In this document: in pieces, positions 44,182-56,884 of the stretch | Position numbering within the stretch: position 1 is the stretch's first letter | How the letters are laid out: each line of letters begins with the position of its first letter | Source of the DNA: Chrysemys picta bellii | Taxonomy: Eukaryota; Chordata; Testudines; Emydidae | NCBI RefSeq assembly: GCF_011386835.1 | Contig: NC_088796.1 | Span: 83,163,468-83,227,467 of the forward strand | Length of the DNA: 64,000 bases | Direction of reading: 5' to 3' | Notes under the pieces: model-generated | Told to the model about the DNA's origin: nothing | Databases searched by the model: none | What the model saw: the letters and a program-made list of their open reading frames with translations, nothing else | Position numbers and translations under genes: made by a program

Positions 44182-44734
44182 TTCTCCTATGGTCTCGGAA
44201 GGAAGAGACACATTGTTATTTTTATAATTCAATAATGGCAGATGCTCAGATACTACAGTGTTGGAGAGAAGGACACAAAAATACTTAGAAAAATAGACAG
44301 AACCTCTTCACCTATAGGTTGTGAAAGTGCATGTGTGTGGCATTACTACAACAGTTCTACTGTGCCTCTGAGGAGGACAGTCATGGTTCCATTGACATGA
44401 TTTGTTAGCTGAGCTAGTAAAGTGATTCCTCCTTCTGGCAAAAGCAGTAACAGCTGCATAAGCTCCTCTAAGTTAAAAGTCCCTTTTATACATCCCAAAT
44501 TAGGTTTTTTATTTTTATTTTATTTATTTTTATTTCTGTCATCCACTAGAAAATAACCTTTTAAAATTGTTGTTTATGTTATGGTGGCACCTAAAACTCT
44601 AGACAGGGAACTGGATTTTGTTAACATTATTGAGTGGCTACTTGCATAAGTGAGGAAGATAGTAAGATGAGTGAGTGGGAGAGTTCTTTCAGATTCCACA
44701 TCTGATCACCAGGTATACCACAATTAAACAGCCC
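44182..44734. other. Intergenic stretch, no gene seen
   Basis: AT-rich, including a T/A-rich low-complexity run at 44504-44537. Confidence 0.4.
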
Positions 44735-44803
44735 TGTAGCCTGAGCCCAAGTCAGCTGATATGAGCCAACGAGGGGTGTTCAATGGCAATGTAGACATAC
44801 CCT
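44735..44803. repeat. Harbinger-type MITE end fragment
   Basis: GAGCCAACGAGGGGTGTTCA / ATGGCAATGTAGACATACCC ends in the reverse of the GGGTATGTCTACA-type terminus seen at 11.2 kb. The other end is not visible. Confidence 0.45.
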
Positions 44804-44899
44804 ATCTGACAGGAAACAAGAATACAAAGGAAGACACAGGGGGTGAGAGTATACAGCTAGTAGGGTATAAGCCACAAGTAGTATAATCAGATTCTATCT

Positions 44900-45013
44900 G
44901 AGGTACTTATATGGTCCCCATTACTGTAGTATCTAAGACAATGTATGTATCCTCACAACACCATCTCTGAGAGGTAGGGAAGTGCTGCTATCCCTATTTT
45001 ACAGATGGGGAAT
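44900..45013 (-). repeat. MIR-type SINE fragment, cut by an LTR-like insertion
   Basis: CTCACAACACCATCTCTGAG / AGGTAGGGAAGTGCTG / CCCTATTTTACAGATGGGG is the minus-strand core-to-tail region of an MIR-type element. It ends abruptly where the TGTCACAG sequence begins at 45019. Confidence 0.6.
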
Positions 45014-45018
45014 AGAAG

Positions 45019-45960
45019 TGTCACAGTTACCAGGCTAGCTGCACCACTGTCCCTTTATGGGGTCTCATCAAGGGCACCCCTACAGGTGTCAAGCCATAAG
45101 TCTTTACCTCTCCTGGGGTGGAATTCTGCAACAGCCCCACTCTCAGACCAGGGCCTAGGTTACAGCTCCCTAGTACCAACCATGACTAATTCAGCAGATC
45201 CAACTGCACTTGACCCTGCAAGAATTCTCCTTCGGGAATCTGTGGGCAGTAATACTATGCATTGACACAGGAGCAGTTCTTCAACACAAAATTGTGACAC
45301 TGCACCCCATATTCTTCATAGTTATATTATTATGATAGGATTATGGCATAATTATGATGCAAATCATAACTTTTTCAATGACACCTCATGTGTCTTATCT
45401 TGTACAAAATGAATCATAATTATGCCATAAGCCTATCATAATAATATAGCTATGAAGAATATGGGATGCAGTGTCACAAAAGTATGACTTATTTTATCCA
45501 AGAGATACATAGAACTTAGAGATGTGGATTTAAAAATATCAGAGACCTTGGCATTCCCCTCAAGCCGTTCGGTTGACATAACTTAGCCTTGGTAGCCAGA
45601 GAGAACAGGTGATACCAAGTTACAGCTTGTTTCCTGCAGAACCCTCAATTCCAGTCAGGCGCAGTGTCATCCTACAGCCTGCTCTCTCTCTTTCTCTCAC
45701 TCTTCAGCTTGAGTGCTACATATAGGTACACCTTAAAATTCACCAAAATGCTCCAGGGGTGATGACTGAAGTAGTGGTCCTCAGGCTCCCGGATCAAATA
45801 TGCTGAGTTTCTGGCATAAACAGCTGGGCTACACGTATCCTGAAGCAGGAAACCAGTGATGGCATTGAGATTCCTCAAAGACTTGAATACTTAGCACTCC
45901 CACAAATCCCCGAGGTTGGCCCCTGGCATAGCAGTGATCACAATAAACAGGACTTGTTTG
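45019..45960 (+). repeat. LTR-like retroelement fragment
   Basis: Begins TGTCACAGTTACCAGGC and continues through CTCCTGGGGTGGAATTCTG, GACTAATTCAGCAGATCC and CAAGAATTCTCCTTCGGG. After the foldback insertion at 45293-45478 it seems to resume with ACTTATTTTATCCAAGAG and CTTCAGCTTGAGTGCTACAT. The right end (near CCGAGGTTGGCCCCTGGCAT) is not sharply defined. No retroviral gene is seen. Confidence 0.4.
45293..45478. mobile_element. AT-rich foldback element with about 66-bp inverted arms
   Basis: Arm 1 (45293-45358) and arm 2 (45413-45478) are inverted copies differing at about 3 of 66 positions. They start TGTGACACTGCACCCCATAT and end ATGGGATGCAGTGTCACA; the inner arm is a run of TATTATTATGATAGG type. 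The loop is about 54 bases. CACAAAA occurs on both sides (overlapping the right arm), but no unambiguous target duplication could be set, so the superfamily is unknown. Confidence 0.75.
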
Positions 45961-46917
45961 TGGGCACAAGGGGAAGAATTGTTTCACAGCCCCTGTCCAA
46001 AAATGCTAAAACAGACTTGGACAGATGTAAAAATTACTTCCATCCATCAAACACTGAGCTGTTGAAAGTTCCTGGGAGCCTTTGTAGGTAATATAAGAAC
46101 TAGAGCTGCAGCTTTCTGTTTGTTTTATTCCCTAATAAACCAAGATGATTCCCAAGGATTTTATGGTTATTGTATCTGTCATCTCATTAAGTTTTAGAGA
46201 AGCTGAGAGTGCGTGTCCTTTCTTACTTTGCATTGCTATCTTCTTGAAGTATGGATCTAATTCACATAATGGGTATGATGTCAAAGGAGTTTTTAAAAGG
46301 GAATAAGTGCCTAAGGGGTGCTGAAAGTTTCTAAAATCATATTTTCCAAGATAATTGTGTTTCTTCTGCTTGCAAAACTAAAATGGGATTGCATACTTAG
46401 ATGTGATTTACTAGAGCAGTACATGACACATTATTAACATGTCCTCCTACTGCAGTCACTTGGCAACATAGCAATCATCTAAGATTTGCACTTTAAAACA
46501 TTTGATACGACTCTTATTTCTCAAATAGTTCACACAATGTTCACTGGGTTTGCCTCATCCCTAGAAATTCTTTGCTTGTTTCACAATGACTCTTCAAGAG
46601 CCAGGGCAGCTTCTCTTATAATTGCAAAAGGTAATTTAAAACACAAATTATAGGAGGAAACTTTGTTATTAAGTGCCTGGCTCATGCTATTCAAAAAGCA
46701 TGAGTGCTATTTAGCCTAGAAATCAGTTTTCTTACCTCTCATTTTCCTAGGACGGGGCTCCGTAGTAATAATGCCAGCAAACCAGCAAACTATGAAATGC
46801 TGAAGATGCATCACTATATTCCTCCAAGGGAGCTTGGCATCCTAGCACAATAATCCTGGTGAAGTGAGAATGGAGCCTTCTCACTCTGCAGTGCAAAAAA
46901 AATGCTTATCCAATATA
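45961..46917. other. Intergenic stretch, no gene seen
   Basis: AT-rich; nothing recognised. Confidence 0.4.
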
Positions 46918-46992
46918 GAGGATGAAATCATTGCCTCGTCGAAATCAATGGCAAAACTCATGTTGACTGCAATGGAGCCAGGATTTCACCTC
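46918..46992. repeat. Small palindromic interspersed repeat
   Basis: GAGGATGAAATCATTGCC ... GAGCCAGGATTTCACCTC, with two AATCAATGG/CAATGGAG-type centres. An old foldback repeat. Confidence 0.45.
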
Positions 46993-47167
46993 TTATATTC
47001 TGGATTTTCTTTTTTAAATGAACTGTGAATTTGTCATATTAGTTTGTGTGGGATACAATTTCTGTCACTTTTATAAAGGCTTTTAAAATAGCATTGTTGT
47101 CCTGTCATTATTCTCACAGCTTTTCCTGGCTATTATATTTTATATCTATGCATATATATAGTGAGAT

Positions 47168-47277
47168 TTCGGCTGGGGCTTTAAGGGCCTAAATGAATTA
47201 GGTGCCCAATTCCCACTGAAAGTCAATGGGAATCAGGAGCCTAACTTCTTTAGGCCCCTTTAAACATCCCAGCTATA
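47168..47277. repeat. Palindromic MITE-like repeat
   Basis: GGCTGGGGCTTTAAGGGCCT ... AGGCCCCTTTAAACATCCCA with an inner hairpin AGGTGCCCAATTCCCACTGA / TCAATGGGAATCAGGAGCCT. Confidence 0.6.
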
Positions 47278-48588
47278 ATAAATGTTTACTTTGTGTCTAA
47301 TCTCCAGAGGCAGTGACCTTCTAAGCAGGGAAATATGAAAGGTGGTAAGGAGGATAAAGAAGTCCAGTGGATCATGAAAAGACACAATTGCAGAAAGGAC
47401 TAAGCAAGTAAAAAAACTCAGTACCTAATTAGTCAAGAAATTAGGTTCAATTAAAGTTTACATTATGGACTATTGAGGAAGAGATGTGTGTTAGGAAAGG
47501 CATTTTCATTACAGATGGAAGAAGACTAAATTATCTGCAGATTTAAGCAATCCATGAATAATTCCAATTAAATTATTTTAGAAAAAAAAGACTAAATATA
47601 TGATAGAGGATTTTTAATGACTGGATGGCTCAGGGGACATTAACGAAATGCTCCTTTCACCTCTCGGTCAGATCAGATCACGTATAGACACCTGCCTGAC
47701 TAAACATCATTAACACGTTGGCTGTTCAGTGGCATGAGTGAAGTAAATAACTGGTCTTGATTTAGTTCATAATAAATAGGTGCTCTCATTACTAGATCTT
47801 TGACACACCACTGAAAAGTGGAGCAAGTTGAGTAAAGCATTATAACAAGCAGCTGAGTTGTTAAGGTGACATGTTTACATATACCAATTACAAATGTAGG
47901 GGCTCAAACATTTGAAAATTTTGGCCTGTACTTATATTTTTTCTATTCTCTGGAGTGTAAAATTACTGTTCCTACATCTTAGTGATGTATGAACCATTTT
48001 TTCACTTCCGTGGTTGCCTGATTGGCATTTCCCAACTCTTCTTCTGAGATTTACTCTACTAAGCATAAGCAGTAGATAAAGTTGAGTGTCATAATATATT
48101 CTTAACAGGGTGGTCCTTTGGGCCTTGCTTAAAACTAATTAATGAAAACTGCCAGTTATGCTATATTGTCCTGGAGCCTTCAGAATAATTGTAAGTCATA
48201 AACATTAAAAAGCAGTATTACAGTCCAATGTGTCCAGACAGGTCTGACAAACTCCACTGTTTATTTCTTAGCTGTTTAAGACACTGGGTTGTTTGGTTCA
48301 TTTTGTACTGGGTGCAGGAAAAGAGAGAGGGACAAGATTCTGAGACTACTGTAGTCCTGGAGGTATGCAGAATTCCAAAAGATTTTACACTGCAATTTAT
48401 GAATAAAGACCATCCAGGGTGTTAGCCTGACGCTGCCAACCCTCACTTGGCCCATCTTGAATAGGTCTGCTCATATGCGGGTTCACAGGTTCAGGATCCT
48501 GATCCTAAGAGCTGATGAGACCCTGCAACTTCCACTGAATCTAATGGAAACTGCAGCAGCTTCTCATGAATCAGCATCAGGTCTTGTT
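47278..48588. other. Intergenic stretch, no gene seen
   Basis: AT-rich DNA with no recognisable gene or repeat. Confidence 0.45.
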
Positions 48589-49510
48589 ATGTAAGGCCCC
48601 AATTCATCAAGGTACTTAGATTGCAATCCTGCCACTAAGCTCTGTGGTGGGGCGGGACTCACCACCATGGCACCTCCTGCTAGCCTTCCTGGGAATTAGC
48701 TCTCATTTCGCCACAGCGCTCTTGTCTAGTGGTGTCTCACCCGTTGTCACTCTCACCTCCCCCTCTAGGACTCACATTGCTCCCTGGACTGCAGCATCCT
48801 TTTCTGGACACAGCCCTCCAGCTGTGCCCCACTCGGTTCTTTCCCCCTTTCTGGGGGACCTGACAGTCGTCAGTCCAGCCACTTGCCTCGGTGGCAAACT
48901 GCAGTCCATGTACTGGCCACTCCCCTCGGTGCAAGTGGGGGGCAAAGCAGGAGGGGACCCAGGCCCACCTGCCCGCTATTCCAGGTTCCGGCCCAGGAAC
49001 CATATACTGCCTGCCCCTCCTCCTACTCCACTGTCTGTTTCCCTGGGCCACTTCCCCGCAGCCCTACCACCTTCTCCACCCTTATATTAGGGCCTCAGTC
49101 TAGCAGCCATCAGGCTGGAGCTCCCCCTTGCTCCCCAGCACTGCTCTGTCTGTGGGGCTGTCCCTCCTACAAGGCAGCCAATCCTTCTCCCTTGGCCTCC
49201 AGGGAGAGACTTCCTCTGTTCTGCTCAGCAGCCCTTCTTATATTGGCCAGCCTGGCCCTGATTGGCTGCTCTACTAAGCCTTCTCCCTATTGGCTGGCTC
49301 AATAAGCCCTCTTCTAATTGGCTGGGTTCTGCACAGCCTCCCTAAGATTGCTTTAACCCTTCTTCTGCCTGTGTAGGACAGCCACCCCACCACAAGCTCT
49401 CTTGCCTGATATGGAGAAACACTTAAGCATGTGCTCAGCTCCAGACATGTGACTAGCCCAATTGACTTAAAGATAAGCATGTGCTTACGTGTTTTGCTAA
49501 ATCAGGTCCT
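48589..49510. repeat. Old MITE-like repeat split by the solo LTR
   Basis: The left piece 48589-48642 (AAGGCCCCAATTCATCAAGG) and the right piece 49415-49510 (CACTTAAGCATGTGCTCAGC ... GCTAAATCAGGTCCT) belong to the palindromic family at 21.2 kb. The LTR at 48643-49394 lies between them, so the MITE is older. Confidence 0.5.
48643..49394 (+). mobile_element. Solo LTR, 752 bp
   Basis: Ends TGTGGTGGGGCGGG and CACCCCACCACA (TG...CA with inverted ends), flanked by the 5-bp duplication AGCTC (48638-48642 and 49395-49399). C/T-rich, with CTTATATTGGCC TATA-type motifs and repeated GATTGGCTG (reverse CCAAT) boxes near 49258-49322. It has no adjoining gag, pol or env sequence. Frames of up to 148 codons within it reflect high GC. 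Confidence 0.85.
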
Positions 49511-51024
49511 AACATTTTCAAAAATAAACTTCTAAATTGCTCTTGCAACAACATGTGGGCTTCATCTTGCAAGGTCACTAACCGGGCATAACACTGGCGT
49601 TGAAGGTGTTTAACACTGCACAGAGCCAGGTTCTATATGGGAAAGTCCAAAAATGCACACACAGAAATATCCATTTTCAAATGTACAAAAGTGTATAGGA
49701 TTTTATACAGACAAGCAACCTTTTTAGAGCTTATGTACTTTGTGTGAATTCTGACAATGTCTTTCACATACTTTTGTGTGAATTCTGACAATGTCAGTGC
49801 AATTACTTCAAGTTAACCCTCATGTAATAAACAGAAAATCATGCCTATAGCATGTACCTGACATAGCAAAGACCTTAAGCACATACCTAATATTAAGCAT
49901 ATACTTATAGATTTAAGTTAATCAGGCTGTACATCGGTGGAAGTGTCCAACCTTTCTGGCTCATACTGAAGAATTGGGGCTTATATGAGCTAGATCCATC
50001 AGCGCTGAAGTTAATGAGAGTTATGCCCTTTATTTACAGACACTGTAAGTGGTCAGTTTGAATAGGCAGCCCTAAAAGATCAAAGACTGAGAGTACATAG
50101 AGAAATTACACAAATCCAATAACTGCCCCAAATTCATCAGCTAAATGCAACAAAATCTGACATGTGCACTCATGCTCTCAGTACCTCTCTCTTGTTCCAG
50201 GACAAATGGAACTTGTACTTCAAAAGCTGCATTTGGGACACTAAAAAGAAACGTTGATATGTGCTATAAGTGGAGGTCCACATTCTACAGGCTGTCCATT
50301 TAGTAATCATACCTAGCAGAGGTAAGGTACAGTATTTTCATACTCAATTTTATCTGAAATCTACATCAGTATGTAAGAATATTCATTTGAAAATGACTCA
50401 CCATAAAAAAACCCTGTTCACTTTTAAATGAACAAATGTAAGCATTTACAAATGCAGCTCAATTCAGTCACAATTAGATTTTTCTGCCTGGCTATCATAG
50501 CAAAGTTGATTATAAACATGCCTACTGGATATAGTACATGTAACTCACCTCCAAAATAGATTTACGTTTTTAAATGGTTGCAGTGGGTGTTGCTGCACCA
50601 AGTAACAAAGACACGACGTGGACCTGTGGAAAAAGTGTGGTTTAAGCTCTTGACAAAGATATCATTTGTTTTCCTAACTGTCCACCTGGACTACCTTTGC
50701 ACGACAGAAAAACACTAGTGTAGCCTGAGATATTTTGTAAGGGCTCTCATAGCCATGCAATAGCTGTTGCAATTCATGTATTTCTTTGTTTAGTTATTCA
50801 TTTGTAAATAGCAATTTACTATGCCTTACTTCAGCATTATTTTAAGATTGAAAACACAGTTTGACTCCTGCTGCTTTAGATTGTGTCTTCTTTCCTAAAG
50901 TGTTAATTAAGAAGGAAATTACAGTTTATTCATAGAAGTACACAATAATTGTAGGTAATTTTATTATTTATTTTGGAAACTTGATTAAGACACACAGTCT
51001 TCTGTGTCTTCTATCCCAAAGAGT
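49511..51024. other. Intergenic stretch, no gene seen
   Basis: AT-rich. A 24-base block (TTGTGTGAATTCTGACAATG) is repeated about 33 bases apart at 49739 and 49773. No other structure recognised. Confidence 0.45.
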
Positions 51025-51222
51025 TAATACAGAATTTCTTCCTGCCGCCCCCTTCTAAGCCGCACTTCCCTTCTTTATAGTCACCACCCAGCTCCTTACC
51101 CAACAGGGCTTCCTCTTTAATTAAGCCTGGCCCACCCTCCAGGTGCAGCCAAATAGCTTAATTGGTCTCTAAGGCCCACTTTAACACTTTCAAAGCAAGG
51201 ATGAGGTATATATCCCATCACA
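51025..51222 (+). repeat. Possible LTR 3'-end fragment
   Basis: TTTAATTAAGCCTGGCCCAC / CCTCCAGGTGCAGCC, TTAATTGG and a CCCATCACA end resemble the 3' part of an LTR. No left end was found. Confidence 0.4.
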
Positions 51223-51284
51223 ATGAGCTATATCCTTTCTATACTTTATTCTATTGTTGTTCACTTCCCTAATTTACCTTTTAT

Positions 51285-51400
51285 ACAGATAGATAAACTG
51301 AAGCAGACTTTCCGAAGGTTCCAGAAGGAATCAGTCACAAAGTTGGGAATAGAACCCAGGAGTCTTGACCTCCAATCTACTGCTATAACTAATGTTTCCA
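51285..51400 (-). repeat. MIR-type SINE fragment
   Basis: AGATAGATAAACTGAAGCA, AGTTGGGAATAGAACCCAGG and AGTCTTGACCTCCA give the minus-strand MIR tRNA-part and core. The match to the MIR pattern is clear despite divergence. Confidence 0.6.
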
Positions 51401-51899
51401 TTTTGTACAAATACACTTTAAAACAGACTGTAAATGCACATGTGTAATCACAAAGGTACTATTTACTCCCTGGAAGATTATGAAGATTATAGTTCAGAAA
51501 GAAACATGTTTGTCATTGTACAGTATGGCAAATCATCCAGATGTCAGCATTAGCTTGCTGTCTATTTCTCATTCAGATGGATCAAACTGAACCCAAGCCA
51601 TACCTAGCTCTCCCACCTATGCATTCTGTCACAGCATTTCTATGTCTCAGGTCTTCCATGTGAAAAATGAGGAAGATGGTACTTCTTGAATAGAGATGCC
51701 CCAAAACTACTATTATTATTAAAATATTAATTATTATTAATAATAGATAATAAAACTGCTTAAAGATTTCTCAAAAAAAAAAAAAAATCCAAGTAGCTAC
51801 ACAGCTGGTTAGAAAACAACCAAACAATTGTCAGAACAAAAAAAAATAATCAAAATTTTGAATTATTCCAATTTTTCCAGCCAGCTCTATTATTTACAT
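51401..51899. other. Intergenic stretch with low-complexity runs
   Basis: No gene. An (ATT/AAT) low-complexity block at 51709-51753 and a 14-base A run near 51774-51787. Confidence 0.45.
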
Positions 51900-51985
51900 T
51901 GTCAACCCCACAGGCATATTGTGAGGATTTATTTATTTAATATTGGAACAGTGAAAATACAAAGCACTATATAAATGCTCAGTAA
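51900..51985 (+). repeat. MIR/L2-tail fragment
   Basis: CACAGGCATATTGTGAGGAT and GCACTATATAAATGCTCAGT match the 3' end of MIR-type SINEs. Confidence 0.5.
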
Positions 51986-53119
51986 TGATGTTGAATAATG
52001 CTCAGTTTGTGGTGTCCACAAAGTACTATTTCTTGTCTATGCTGGTGTAATAGTGGCAGCCAACAAAAATATTTTTTATTCCAATACCCTACTCCCCCAA
52101 CCACTAAATCTGTGAAACTTTCTCTATTTCTGCAATGCTGCTTCCAATGTCCAAAATAGGCTATGTGGTTGCCAAATCGTCATATCTGAATTTCAGTAAT
52201 GTTTAATATAATTAGATAAGAAAATCATTTATTTACTCTGTCTTCATTCTACAATCCAACCATATTAACTTTCACTGTATATTTGCAATGGATTAAAGGA
52301 CTGCAGATTTTTCTACAAACCCCTATCTTTTACAACAGTCTGCAGTTACTTACATTAGGCCTTATTTGGGATGCACTGATGGAGGTACAATGGGTAGATG
52401 ATCTATACCTTTCCTGTTCTTTATTCTATTGTTGTTTTACTGATGCTCACTTCCCTAGCTTATTATCACACCAAAGACTTACAAATTGTTTTTAATGCTA
52501 TCATTCATGCCATCTTCACCTACTCCATATAAATAAGTAAAAGCCATGCCAGATTCCTGTTTACATTCTTATTACTCACCTTGTATCCAACTTTGAAAAA
52601 ATAATAGATTTACCTTCACTACCTGCTGTTTAGCACTTTTTCATGTCAATCAGAAAACTTTCCTTGCTGTCAAATGCTTCCTGAAAAAGCTGAGAAAAGC
52701 ATATATGCAGTGCAACTTGCTTGCATCTCCAGGCTGTTTTAGCCTCTGAATTAGGACAACATAATCTCCAAACATACATACAAACATACACCTACCTCAG
52801 GGGTATCCCTTAAATACCTGTTCAAGGAGCACCATACTACTACATCTAGCAAATCATCAGTTTTTCTATACAAAGGCTCTGATCTTGCTAATACTTATAT
52901 ATGTGAGTAACTATGCTCATGAGTAGTTCCTTGGAGCTCAATAGCTCCATGCAGAGGGCCATCACAAGGGCTTAAGAAGGATTTAAGAAGTACATGGGCC
53001 TTGGAGGTGCTGCCCTTCTGCAGTGGGGTAAATTTCACCTATGTAGTATGCACATAGCCTTCTGTGGCACAACAGGGTGGAGTTAGGTCATTTTGCAGAT
53101 ATAATTCACTAAAAATGAG
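51986..53119. other. Intergenic stretch, no gene seen
   Basis: AT-rich. 52402-52460 shares a roughly 50-base block (TTATTCTATTGTTGTT ... TCACTTCCCTA) with 51228-51280. Confidence 0.45.
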
Positions 53120-53335
53120 ATATAGTATGTTCTGGTGGTTAGTGCATGGGACTAGAAATGAGGAGTTATGGATTCTTATCTCATCCTTGTATTTGACTCA
53201 CTGAGAGAACTTAGTCACTTAACCTCTGTGCCTCCGTTTCTCTGTCTTTAAAATGGAAATGATCGTGCACTACTTGCCTAATTTGTAAAAGACCTTGAGA
53301 TTATTGGTTGAAAGGCACTATATAATAACTATTTC
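53120..53335 (+). repeat. MIR-type SINE, nearly full length
   Basis: Plus-strand MIR with tRNA part (TGGTGGTTAGTGCATGGGAC), core (ACTTAGTCACTTAACCTCTG, CCTCCGTTTCTCTGTC) and L2-type tail (TTGAAAGGCACTATATAATA). It is the best-preserved copy of the family in this window. Confidence 0.8.
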
Positions 53336-56300
53336 TAGTTCACAAATGTAGCTAACACTGTTTTGATTTTTAGGGCATTCCAGCAAGGACACAAGGTGCA
53401 AAGAAAGGAAGAAAAAGACATCCCTTCATAAAGCTCTTCCTCTATTAATATATATTTTCCTGAGAGTGAAAATAAAAATTTTAAAAGTAGCTAGAGTCAA
53501 AACCTTGGAACACATTTACATTTTGAAGGTTGGGGGCTATAAGGCAGGTCAGGGAGAGGGACTTGGAATTCAAATTGAGATCTGAATTTTACAGTTAGCT
53601 CCCACTTTTACAATAGGACTTGTATGTGAATATATCCAGATTTGGGGATGCTCATCATATGAATCTGGAATCAGCTTTAAATTCCAGAATGCTGGCTCAG
53701 AAATAGCCAAAACAACAACAACAAAACCTGTAAAAGCTAGTAGGTAGTGATACAACTCTGACACGGTGTGTCAATGTGGGGGAGAAAGTTCACAGATAGC
53801 CTACTTTGGTAGCAAAAGTTATTTATGACACAACAACAGCAACATGTGATGGACCAGAATCACAAGGTACAAACCTAAATTTTGACCTTAAAATGCCAGA
53901 TAGTCTTGTGATTAAATGGACATTATTAGTCACAAGTGAAAATTAATTCTAATCACATACTCTGGCAAATTACAATTAATTGCAATCGGCCTCCATTTTG
54001 ATTATTTTCATGTCAAGTAATATTATTTTTGTGTTCAGATTTAGAGTGATATGAGTGGATGGGCTAATACTGCCATGACCCACATTAGGAATGTTCCTTT
54101 TAACTTGGACCAAACCAAAAACTAAACCAACCTAACAAAAACTGGAGTCATTCCACATAATATCAGAACAAATACAGATTATAGATCTGCAAAGTATAAA
54201 TGATAATGTAATACTGTTAATGTGTCAAAGTCCAAATGTGCTTGTTAACTAGATGAAAAGAAAAAGAAAGCAAAAGTACTACAACTTTGATTCTGAGGAT
54301 TAAATATTCCACTATTAGTTGAATTCAAAGTCTTTTTGCTCCTAGAATCTAATGCTGTTTGGGGATTAAAATTCAGTAAATCTCCTACCAGCACTAATAA
54401 TAGACCGGCTGCACACTCGGCTTAACTAAGACCCAGGAATGTGACTGTATGTAAATGCTAGTGCCCTCTCTTCACTGATTTATTCCTGTTGTCAATAGAC
54501 ATACTTTTACATGAGCATTTTCTCTCCTGCTGGAGTTTAGACATTATTTTATTTTGTTATAACCACAGCTGTATTACAAAGAAGTTTGGCAGGAGGCTCT
54601 TTTTGTGTTTTCTGTATTATATACAGAAGTTGTCTTTCTGTGATGTTTTTGTTTATGCCATGGAATAAACACCACCAGCACCACCTAACACAGGAAGAGA
54701 AAAAAGTGTCCAGGACAGGATTTCTCTATCGTCTCTCCAATAAAGAAAGATCTGTCCTATCACTAGCTCCCGTTCCCCAACAGGGGAAGAAGGAAAATCA
54801 AACTGCGGTGGCTAGCTACCCCTCCTCTCTGAAGGAAAGATTTAAATAATACAAAACAAATAAAATATCAAAATATATGCAAAGTGTATCTTCTAAACAG
54901 CAGAAAAATGGAATCAATCTTTCAGAAAAGAATCCCTTTTTTCATTTTTCATTCATTCATTTTCTTAGATCAATTAAGACCGTCCATTCTGGTCAATCCT
55001 AAATAACAGTGTTTGTAAGAATGTTGGTAATGAGCACCTGGGATGTACTCCACTCAGCTCCAAGTGCCACATACTCACATGCTATGGTAAACCTGGCTAT
55101 GCTAGAAATCTCCCTGAGGACATTAAATCCTTTCAGATCCATTTCCTCTATTTTCCCAGTCTCTTTCTTTTACTAGGTCCCATCACCAGGAGATGATGCA
55201 ATGCTAGATCACAAAATAAGACTGAGACCCAGGACCACAAACTCCAAAATTGGCAAGATTGCCCCCATATTGTGAACTAGTTTACCCACTGCTGAAAGGA
55301 AGTCAGGAACAGTAGGTGATCCTCTGAGAAAACAGTCTCATATGACAATTATTCTTATCCTAAAAACATTATGATGAAAATAGTCTGATTTATAATTCAG
55401 CTGCTTGAGAAAGTAAATGGTTAATTATACATGCAACCTACTCACAGCCACTATAGTAGAGAACTGAGATAAGGACACTTAGATTGTAATATTGCTTGAT
55501 TAGCTGTGGGTGTATTTTACAAAAAAAGCCACATAGAAATGGTTGGGTTTTTTTGGAAAGCCAATTATGTTTACGTATAAGCAGATTGATTGCCTGTTTA
55601 CTGGTATTTCCATGAAGTATCAGAAACCACAGGATACTGTGTGGCTAACATTGTAGCTTTTGTGTTTGAAATCCAGCAACATTCCCTTTTAAAAACTCTC
55701 CCCAGTAGTAGGTAGAAGATTTACAAGTGCTGTTCTTACATAGTGGAAGGGATTTCACATTGCTAACCATGAAACAGTGACCAGTACATTTCCATAATTA
55801 CCAGGTGTTTCATCGCAGCCATGGATTTCAAGATTTTGGAGACTTAAATGGCAATCCATTATTATTAGTTATTCGTGAAAAGCCAAATGAATGCTTACAC
55901 TGGCTGAGACAATCTGGGTGTTACTTTTACTCTAAAAAAAGTCTAATTTATTTCAGCAGAACTGAATTTTACAAATTAAGAGTCATTCAGTACTGATGGA
56001 AACAGTGTTCATCCCTCCATCATCATACAGAATACTGACTCCCTACACTGTCCTGAAAGTACCTTTCATATGCAAAAAACACCAGGGTATTAGGTCTGTA
56101 CAGAGGGAATACATTTTACCAAGGTACCATCCTTTCAAAATGTGATTCTGACATACTTTCCTGAAATACTGTCCCCAAAGGCTGAAGTACTGTCCCCAAA
56201 CGTGATGTCTCCCTGTGGTTTCACAAACTCTGATTGGCTGCTGTGATACTACTCCATGGATGGAGATTCCACACATCTCATGCAGATACCCTCAGGAATG

Positions 56301-56884
56301 TCAGTATGTTAGGAATACCTACAAGTAAAGAGTACTTAAATAACAGCTTATTTCCAGTTGTCAGGAAAGTCTCCTCTGTAAAATGACTTTAAAAAAATAA
56401 ACCTAATTAAAATTAAATTTGTAATTGACAAGCTATGTTAAGGAATAAGCTACCTACAATTTATTAAAATCATTTAAATTAACTATAAAAATGTTATTAA
56501 GCATTACATGTTTGCTACCAAATTTTAAAGAAAGTAAAACAACTGAACTAGTGGAAGTCACTGGTCAAGCACCTGGAACCAGAGCCCATTGCTGTACTAA
56601 ACAATTTTTAACAACAGTAACCTCTTCTGCAGCTATGGAGAGAATAGTTTCTTCATTTCAGTTTATTCAATTAGTTCAGTTCAATGACTAGTTAAGAAAC
56701 CTATTGGGCATTGAAAAAGCAGGAAAGCTTGTTTATCTCTTCCAATCTATGAATAGAGACTAGGTGTGAGAGGATGAGAGCTACTATGTCTAAAATCTTG
56801 AAGGACATAGTTACCAGAAACAATTAGTTCAATTAATACTGTGATTTAAATGACTTTGATTTAAATGAATCCCCGCTGTTTCCT
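53336..56884. other. Intergenic stretch, no gene seen
   Basis: About 3.5 kb of AT-rich DNA with no recognisable coding sequence. A small local repeat (TACTGTCCCCAAA twice, 56167-56200) lies inside a 77-codon chance frame. Confidence 0.45.

Noticed and set aside
48644..49305. Frames of 104-148 codons on both strands
   Set aside because: They sit inside a solo LTR with defined ends and target duplication; high GC explains them.
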